Shown here in pieces: positions 6,958 to 11,110 of a DNA stretch of 11,110 nucleotides. A program made the translations under genes and the position numbers. A model generated the notes under the pieces. That model saw nothing but the letters and a program-made list of their open reading frames with translations, had not been told where the DNA came from and made no database searches. Origin of the DNA: Gyrodactylus bullatarudis. Its lineage: Eukaryota; Platyhelminthes; Monogenea; Gyrodactylidea; Gyrodactylidae. Numbering within the stretch: position 1 is the stretch's first letter; each line of letters opens with the position of its first letter. The stretch is from the NCBI GenBank assembly GCA_012064415.1, contig SSNU01000139.1, positions 41,695 to 52,804 of the forward strand, read 5' to 3'.

Positions 6958-7526
6958 TTGATTGTTTCCAACAAACCGGAAGCATACTTGTGGGGAAATA
7001 ATGAAATTTCTTATATTATTAGCGGAAAGACTTCTGAGGAATTCAACTCTATTGATGAGATCATGATTCCAACTAAAGGAAAGTTTTGTCCTATTCGTCA
7101 GTACATCAAAGGAAAGCCTCATCCTTGGGGGATCAAATTTTGGGCTAGATGTGGTCCTAAAGGATACTTATATGATTTTGAACCATAACAAGGTGCTTCT
7201 AAAATTCAAAAGTCAGACCTTGGAGTAGGAGGAGATGCAGTTATTCGCCTAGTTAAACATTTGCCAGAGAACAAGAACTATAAAATATTTTCTGATAACT
7301 TGTTCTCATGTATTTCGTGTTGTTGGCAATCGTGTTGAAAAATAAGGGTTTCCAATACACAGGAACCATACTATCTAACAGGATATCAAAAATCATATTC
7401 AAATCAGATAAAGATCTCGGAAAGAATAACCTGAAATACGATCTTCGCTATGAGCCTAGTCAAGAAGTTCTCCTACTAAAGTGGATGGATAAAAGACCAG
7501 CTATATTAACGATTATAGGGTGTTAG
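6958..7526 (+). pseudogene. piggyBac-type transposase fragment
   Basis: The frame from 6958 gives FNSIDEIMIPTKGKF and RQYIKGKPHPWGIKFW, the block around the first catalytic aspartate of piggyBac transposases. A TAA at 7186-7188 stands where the family has the tyrosine of DF.xYxG, after which the frame continues with QGASKIQKSDLGVGGDAVIR and FSDNLFSC, the block of the second aspartate. A frameshift near 7305 leads to LLAIVLKNKGFQYTGTILSN and LLLKWMDKRPAIL. The frame then runs into the right inverted repeat and stops at 7524-7526. The third aspartate block and the C-terminal cysteine-rich domain are missing, as is most of the N-terminus. It would have catalysed excision and TTAA insertion; it is not functional. 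Confidence 0.9.
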
Positions 7527-7545
7527 GCCCATCTAAAGTTTAGCC
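7502..7545 (+). repeat. Right terminal inverted repeat
   Basis: This arm is the inverted partner of 6487-6529 and ends GTTTAGCC at 7545, directly followed by the duplicated GAGTTGTC. Its inner part also encodes the last residues of the piggyBac-type frame (ILTIIGC then stop), so the gene is either truncated at the arm or has read into it by chance. Confidence 0.9.
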
Positions 7546-7786
7546 GAGTTGTCTGTCCCGACAATGTGAGAATACTTTTCTTCCCAGCTAAGTGCACAGC
7601 GATGATTCAGCCTTGTGACCAAGGTGTGATCCGATCTCTCAAAGCTAGCTACGAAGAAATGAGGGCGGATATTCGGATTAATCTGAATATGGCTTTGAGA
7701 CTATCGAGTTGCAACAAACTCCATTTCTAGAGTGTATTATCAATTGTTGGAATAAGGCAATCTACATTAGAATTGAACTACTGTGA
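7546..7786 (+). pseudogene. Tigger/pogo-type transposase, copy B, right half
   Basis: After the second copy of the target duplication (7546-7553) the frame gives CPDNVRILFFPAKCTAMIQP followed by CDQGVIRSLKASYEE, the block holding the third catalytic aspartate at 7617-7619. Joined to the left half across one copy of the duplication, the second and third aspartates are separated by 30 residues, the usual Tigger spacing. A frameshift near 7680 precedes LECIINCWNKAIYIR, the conserved CW block seen as YCWEHT in copy A, and TGA follows at 7784-7786. Confidence 0.9.
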
Positions 7787-8179
7787 TTGCCAAGTTTAAA
7801 TAAAATTATTCCTTCAACTTGAACAATTCTTCTACGAATCTTGAAAAATATTTTTTTGCTAGAATGTGTATTGTAACATAAGATTAAAGAATCGGGATCA
7901 AAATCAAATTTGTGATTGAACTTTGAATAATCTTTTCAATAGTGTGCTTTTCATAGCGTAATTTTGCTCCGGTACGGATCTTTCTTATTTTAGCATTTGA
8001 GAATGAATAACTTGTATATTCAGATAAAGCAAAAGAAATTTCATAATAGAATACTTTTTTTTGGGAAAAATATATCAAGAAATAGCACTGAAATTTTCTC
8101 AAAAGTATGGACAAAAAATATATACTTCCAAGTAGTTATGAAATAAATAAATAAGCTCAGAGTGGCCATTTCATATCCA
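7787..8179. other. AT-rich intergenic stretch, no gene seen
   Basis: Both strands hold only short open frames without recognisable motifs. The minus-strand frame at 7884-8114 has a low-complexity composition expected from AT-rich DNA. AATAAA-like words near 7800 could serve as a polyadenylation signal for Tigger copy B. An AAAT repeat sits near 8140-8152. Confidence 0.5.
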
Positions 8180-8520
8180 TTTAAAAATTAAGTAATATAG
8201 ATCTTGGTTATGTATTATTTTTTTTATTAGACTGTTTTTTCTTTTTGGTAAAAAATAGTTAGCAGGCGAAAAGTTGATAAAGATGATATTGTGATCTGAA
8301 AAAGGAACCAAATGAGACCTGCATGAGGACCGATGAAAAACATAGGAAAAAATGAGGTATATTATTGATCCTCGTAGGGTCCGAGACAATTTGTTTTAAG
8401 TCAAAGGGAGGTACAACAGAGAAAGAATTGGAGGGCCTCCTTTTAATAATAAATCGAATAAAATGTGAAACAAAGTCATCCAAAACAGATTAATAAACAG
8501 TGAAATCTCCAATACAGTCA
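8180..8520 (-). pseudogene. LINE endonuclease (EEP) fragment, third and divergent copy
   Basis: Minus-strand translation from about 8512 gives IGDFTVY with a stop (normally GDFN), then DDFVSHFIRFIIKRR, FDLKQIVSDPTR, and after a frame change near 8385 GSIIYLIFSYVFHRS, then VPFSDHNIIFINF. GDFN, LKQIV.DPTR and SDHN are the late motifs of the LINE endonuclease. DNA near 8287-8310 also aligns with 530-555 (both contain TGTGATCTGA), so it is the same LINE family, but clearly older or a different subfamily. It retains the SDH motif that the 522-889 copy has lost. The start of the domain is not recognisable. Confidence 0.75.
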
Positions 8521-8910
8521 ATCATTGATTTGACATTAGACAATCCAACATTAGGTCCTTTAACAAGGTATTTGTTAGCAGATGATAGAGATCATGCTTT
8601 CGTTTTCTTGGTTGAAAAGGAGGAAAAGACGTGGGCTGAGCAAATACATTGAATAGAATAGGCTGATTAATACTTTACAGTAACTTGTAAGAGATAAAGA
8701 ATTTCTCCTTCACCCAAACGTCTGTGCTGTCATCCCCTGCATTTTTGAGATTGAAGCTTCATGCCATTTGATTCCTGGTCCTTTTTATTAATGATCAAAG
8801 AGGCACATCATCGAGAACCATCATTGACTATTCACACGTGATCCAATTGATGATTTTGTAGTAATTCGTCCCTCTAAGCCGATTATGATCCCTGACTATT
8901 TTATTTCCAG
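8521..8910. other. No gene seen; splice acceptor at its right end
   Basis: No frame on either strand has recognisable content. The stretch ends with TTTTATTTCCAG at 8899-8910, a good pyrimidine-rich 3' splice site leading straight into the coding exon at 8911. It is therefore likely intronic at least in part, but the upstream exon was not identified. Confidence 0.35.
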
Positions 8911-9072
8911 CATGTAACTGGAAAAAAATATTTGTTTAAAGTCACTAAACTCATATCTTCTGGGAAGACAAGCAGACCAGACCTGGTTGATTTCATAAGA
9001 AACAACTCTCCTGGTAGTGAACATAATGCTAGATGGATAACAACAGCTAATTTATTTCTTCGATACTACTAA
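8911..9072 (+). CDS. Exon of a repetitive invertebrate protein family (ARW motif part)
   Basis: After the acceptor at 8910 the frame is open to TAA at 9070-9072. It reads KKYLFKVTKLISSGKTSR and ends GSEHNARWITTANLFLRYY. From memory this matches a family of uncharacterised proteins, present in many near-identical loci in arthropods and some cnidarians, with a conserved (H/N)xRW(L/I)TTAN core, usually continuing past this point. Here a stop replaces the continuation, and the next family-like frame starts at 9092, so the copy is probably a pseudogene or lacks a small exon. Its biochemical role is unknown to me, and its repetitive nature points to a transposon-borne gene. Confidence 0.5.
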   Translation, partial: HVTGKKYLFKVTKLISSGKTSRPDLVDFIRNNSPGSEHNARWITTANLFLRYY

Positions 9073-9091
9073 CCACAGGGGAACCTGATGA

Positions 9092-9709
9092 AATTGGAAG
9101 ATTATATCTGCTTCCCTGCTGATCAAATTCACTGGCCTATTAGGCAAGAAGTCTGACTTTAACAAAATTCGTGACAACCTTATTACAAGAGACAAAATTA
9201 TACTTCCTCCTCTTCATATCAAGCTGGGCCTTGCAACCCAGTTCATCAAAAACATGAAAGACAAGTCTCGCATTAAAGCAATTTTTCCAAAAAAATCAGA
9301 CGCAAAAATCGACAATGGAGTTGTAACTGGTCCTGAAGTTAATAAACTTATCAAAGACAAAGATTTCAGTAAATTTCAAACCAACCTAGAGAAAAAAGCT
9401 TGGAAGTCCTTCTGTACACTATGCCAAAACTTTTTCGGGAATCACAAGAGTCCAGATTATAAAATTCTTGTAAGAGAAACAATCGTAAATTTCTTAGATA
9501 TGGGATGCAGATTAAGTGTTAAAATGCATTACCTCTATTCACATTTGGACCGATTTGCCGAAGGTAGTTTAGGATCGATTTCAGACGAACATGGAGAAAG
9601 AGTACACCAGGATATTAAAAACTTTGAGCAAAGATTTAAAAACGATATTTCTTGTGTTAGTGACTATACTTGGTATTGTAGTATTAAAAATAAAAATAAA
9701 AATTTATAA
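9092..9709 (+). CDS. Repetitive invertebrate protein family, 205-codon open frame (SDEHGER motif part)
   Basis: The frame is open for 205 codons, the longest in the window. The ATG at 9254 is not the natural start, because conserved residues lie upstream: ILPPLHIKLGLATQFIK at 9206-9253. Downstream come FPKKSDAKID, NLEKKAWKSF, NFFGNHKSPDY, MGCRLSVKMHYLYSHLD, SISDEHGERVHQDI and SDYTWY. From memory these are hallmarks of a widespread uncharacterised arthropod family present in many genomic copies, with a conserved SDEHGERFHQDI block and a following DYCW block. The conserved Asp, Glu and His residues could be catalytic, but this is only a guess. The C-terminus ends in a Lys/Asn run (IKNKNKNKNL), so the true end may be lost. 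It follows the ARW exon and may be the same gene. Confidence 0.6.
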   Translation, partial: NWKIISASLLIKFTGLLGKKSDFNKIRDNLITRDKIILPPLHIKLGLATQFIKNMKDKSRIKAIFPKKSDAKIDNGVVTGPEVNKLIKDKDFSKFQTNLEKKAWKSFCTLCQNFFGNHKSPDYKILVRETIVNFLDMGCRLSVKMHYLYSHLDRFAEGSLGSISDEHGERVHQDIKNFEQRFKNDISCVSDYTWYCSIKNKNKNL

Positions 9710-10225
9710 ATGTTGTTTTGAAAACTGATTAGCCATAAAAACTGAGTAGAGCAGATGAAACCACTTGAAATATCAGATAGAGCAATTTTCTAGAAACGTA
9801 AAAGCAATTATTGGGGGTCGAGGTGTCCACTTATAAAGTGAAATAAGTCATAAAACCACTCATGCGTATGATAAGCACATCAATGCAAAGCTAAAAGATA
9901 GCTAATAAATAATATCTGATATTTTGATCTGTGATGAAAATCTCTTCCAGAAATTTGTAAGTGTTAAAAGCCACCCGAAAAACAGCGATTTTTTCGCTAA
10001 GATTTGTCTTTGAAGTCCCATAACTTTTGAACAACTTATCGTACGGTCATGAAAATTTGTCTCGATATAGAAAATTTAACGATCTAGTCAATGATGTGTC
10101 TATTAAAAAATCAACTTGAAATTTATAAAAGTTATGTTCAAATTATACTTGCTTGGCAACAAAACTTAAAAAAAAACTTTGAGGAGGAATATCTCAAAAA
10201 GTACTCAACATACCTATGAATATTT
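9710..10225. other. Non-coding stretch with short inverted repeats
   Basis: No gene was found. AATAAA-like words overlap the end of the preceding frame (9685-9706) and could act as polyadenylation signals. AGCGATTTTTTCGCT at about 9984-9998 forms a small hairpin. CATAACTTTT at 10019-10028 is inverted as AAAAGTTATG at 10127-10136, about 100 bp away. Confidence 0.4.
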
Positions 10226-10303
10226 TTGCATGATTGTAATCAGCATAAAATTCTGAGTAACATATCCAAATTTTATCATTTTCTGAATATTAGTCGAGCA
10301 CAG

Positions 10304-10549
10304 TGTAATCCAATTAGTTCTCAATCTGCAGCTAGTCTTCTAATTGTACCTGCTTCATGCCCAGTAACAACTACAGCTAAGGGTGAAAATGCAAACCAAG
10401 AAAAGTCAACGGAAGTTGATAATCAAATTGATACCCAACCTGTAATTATCACTGAATCAAAAAAGAGTGCAATTAAAAAACGAGGAGTCAAGAGAAAAAG
10501 ATGTAGCGGCCAGTTACTACTAGATCCCTTTCTCAAGAAAAGACAATGA
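10304..10549 (+). CDS. C-terminal part of unrecognised basic protein (ORF-A, copy 2)
   Basis: The frame is open from about 10226 to TGA at 10547-10549, but no ATG starts it. TTAGTCGAGCACAG at 10290-10303 is a plausible splice acceptor, so I place the exon start at 10304. The protein is Ser/Thr/Gln-rich at first (NPISSQSAASLLIVPA), then basic: KKRGVKRKRCSGQLLLDPFL and KKRQ. The last 49 residues align with the 52-residue ORF-A end at 1-159, including KSTxVDN, a KRG..RKR cluster and SGQ..LD. The NPISSQ stretch resembles NRISSQ of copy 1, so the linker has internal repeats. Function is unknown; nuclear localisation and a PIP-like tail are inferred. Confidence 0.5.
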   Translation, partial: CNPISSQSAASLLIVPASCPVTTTAKGENANQEKSTEVDNQIDTQPVIITESKKSAIKKRGVKRKRCSGQLLLDPFLKKRQ

Positions 10550-10603
10550 ACCCAGTGAAACCCTACCCCTCCTCCCTGTGATATTCTTTCAGTTCCGATT
10601 TGT

Positions 10604-10647
10604 CCAATCAGAGGATTTTTAATTATCCATTATTCTATGTATAAATA
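10604..10647 (+). promoter_or_regulatory. CCAAT box and TATA box (copy 2)
   Basis: CCAATCAGAG at 10604-10613 and TATAAATA at 10640-10647 repeat the spacing of copy 1. They are followed by AGCCGGTG at 10651 and by AATAAA at 10677-10682. Promoter elements shortly followed by a polyadenylation signal would suit the U3-R part of an LTR. Alternatively AATAAA could end the ORF-A transcript while the TATA box starts the next one. Confidence 0.5.
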
Positions 10648-10724
10648 TCAAGCCGGTGTCTGATGATAACCGGTGAAATAAAAGCTTTATTACTCATTCA
10701 CTCGTCTTCAAAATCCTCCAGGAA

Positions 10725-10757
10725 ATGTATAGTTCTACTAATTCAGATGAAATTTAA
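10725..10757 (+). pseudogene. Start of ORF-B, copy 2, closed by a stop after 10 codons
   Basis: ATG at 10725 reads MYSSTNSDEI and then TAA at 10755-10757. It aligns with MNSSLESENI of copy 1, so this is the same small ORF, here interrupted. It points toward the minus-strand gene whose 3' end lies at 10774. Confidence 0.35.
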
Positions 10758-10773
10758 TATGATATGGTATCAT

Positions 10774-11110
10774 TCATATAAACGGATATGTACCGGCCTG
10801 GGCTGATTCTTCAGCAAAATCATCCATATCTAATGCTGCTGTTAATTTCTTTTCATTATACAAAGCCTGGTGCCGATGTGAAAAAAATTTTAAAAATTAA
10901 CTTACATTTCTTTGGTTTATGTTTTCATCAATGAAGATCTTGTTGACATAATTTTCACAGGCTTTGAATTTAGACAGATCTACATCTTTTGCACACTGAA
11001 GAATGAGCCCTTGTAAGGAATTGCGATCTAGTTCAATACCGAGTTTGAAGTTGTCTTCTACTGACTTTGATATTAAAAGTCTCAACCTTTGGTATTTAGT
11101 TGAGGTTTCT
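10774..11110 (-). CDS. 3' end of a spliced gene with a CENP-B-like helix-turn-helix, partial
   Basis: On the minus strand one frame is open from the window edge (11110) to 10906, encoding LRLLISKSVEDNFKLG, then LQGLILQCAKDVDLSKFK and ACENYVNKIFIDENINQRN. It ends exactly at a consensus donor, AAT|GTAAGT. A 39-bp intron (10905-10867) with a T-rich tract ends in CACCAG, and the frame continues in phase as ALYNEKKLTAALDMDDFAEE to TGA at 10776-10774. The FKAC..YV.KIF....I.QR pattern resembles the CENP-B/Tc5-type DNA-binding domain of Tigger and Jerky proteins (FKAS.GWL.RF..R). No frameshift or stop is visible over about 100 codons. It may be a transposase relative or a host gene; the acidic C-terminus is not recognised. 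The 5' part is outside the window. Confidence 0.5.
10867..10905 (-). other. Candidate 39-bp intron
   Basis: The minus-strand donor GTAAGT (10905-10900) and acceptor CACCAG (ending 10867) enclose 39 bp rich in A and T. Splicing joins two phase-0 codon boundaries and extends the frame by 30 codons, while reading through the donor meets a stop two codons later. Frame continuity plus a perfect donor make this the best-supported intron in the window. Confidence 0.55.

Larger units (their letters stand above)
6487..7545 (+). mobile_element. 1,059-bp inserted element with inverted repeats, carrying a piggyBac-type remnant
   Basis: The element starts with GGCTAAACTTTAGATGGGCC at 6487 and ends with the reverse complement of this at 7545. 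The arms of 43 bp (6487-6529) and 44 bp (7502-7545) differ by a single-base indel. It is flanked by the 8-bp duplication GAGTTGTC. Inside are an AT-rich stretch (6530-6930) and a decayed piggyBac-type transposase (6958-7526). PiggyBac elements duplicate TTAA, not 8 bp, so the outer ends do not fit that superfamily. A TTAA occurs inside each arm, at 6522-6525 and 7506-7509, so a piggyBac may have landed in the centre of a short palindromic element. Either way the insertion is younger than Tigger copy B. Confidence 0.85.
10403..10757 (+). repeat. Duplicated ORF-end/promoter/ORF-start module, copy 2
   Basis: This is the partner of 1-358, in direct orientation about 10.4 kb away. It has the shared start AAGTCAACGG at 10403, stop at 10549, pyrimidine-rich tract (CCCTACCCCTCCTCCCTG), CCAATCAGAG, TATAAATA, CCGGTG twice, AAATAAAAGCTTTATTACT and an ATG at 10725. 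Here the AATAAA signal is intact, whereas copy 1 reads AAATATAAGC. Confidence 0.75.

Noticed and set aside
7884..8114. Minus-strand 76-codon frame
   Set aside because: Low-complexity composition expected from AT-rich DNA, no motif and no neighbour that would support it.
1..10757. The whole window as one LTR retrotransposon with 5' and 3' LTRs
   Set aside because: The two modules are each preceded by the same protein end, are too diverged for a matched LTR pair around recent insertions, and no single pol gene in one orientation lies between them.
1..11110. CRISPR arrays, tRNA or rRNA genes, bacterial operons, restriction or phage-defence genes
   Set aside because: No regularly spaced repeats, no cloverleaf or rRNA-like segment noticed, and no prokaryotic gene arrangement; the proteins seen are eukaryotic transposon families.

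Overview
The window looks like AT-rich animal nuclear DNA, most probably from an arthropod or other invertebrate; the species cannot be fixed from the sequence. The reasons are many old transposon remnants of typically metazoan families on both strands, candidate GT-AG introns of 39-56 bp, CCAAT and TATA elements with animal-like spacing, and no prokaryotic gene organisation. Almost every coding stretch is broken by stops or frameshifts. It is best read as a nested graveyard of mobile elements with a few open reading frames that may still be functional.

Layout. 1-409 and 10403-10757 (+) are two diverged copies of one module: the end of a basic, PCNA-box-like protein, then CCAAT and TATA elements, then the start of a small ORF. 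522-2100 (-) is a LINE remnant, with ORF1 upstream of the ORF2 endonuclease. A 368-bp piece of that endonuclease is repeated exactly at 2320-2687. There it sits between an LTR-retrotransposon gag zinc-knuckle fragment (2688-2815) and a Ty3/gypsy RNase H fragment (2135-2319). 3293-4285 (+) is a second LINE in the opposite orientation: reverse transcriptase and C-terminal region with an internal deletion. 4502-4815 is unrecognised degenerate coding sequence.

4866-6144 (+) is a Tigger/pogo-type transposase pseudogene (copy A) with all three catalytic aspartates and two short candidate introns. A second Tigger copy (B) occupies 6352-6486 and 7546-7786. It is split by a 1,059-bp insertion (6487-7545) with roughly 44-bp terminal inverted repeats and an exact 8-bp target duplication; inside lies a decayed piggyBac-type transposase. 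8180-8520 (-) is a third, divergent copy of the LINE endonuclease. 8911-9709 (+) encodes parts of a repetitive invertebrate protein family whose function I do not know. The right edge carries a minus-strand gene end with a clean 39-bp candidate intron and a CENP-B-like helix-turn-helix.

These genes do not form a pathway; they are neighbours through repeated insertion. The most informative points are the dated nesting at 6352-7786, the exact 368-bp duplication inside a deleted retrotransposon, and the duplicated ORF-promoter-ORF module at the two ends of the window.
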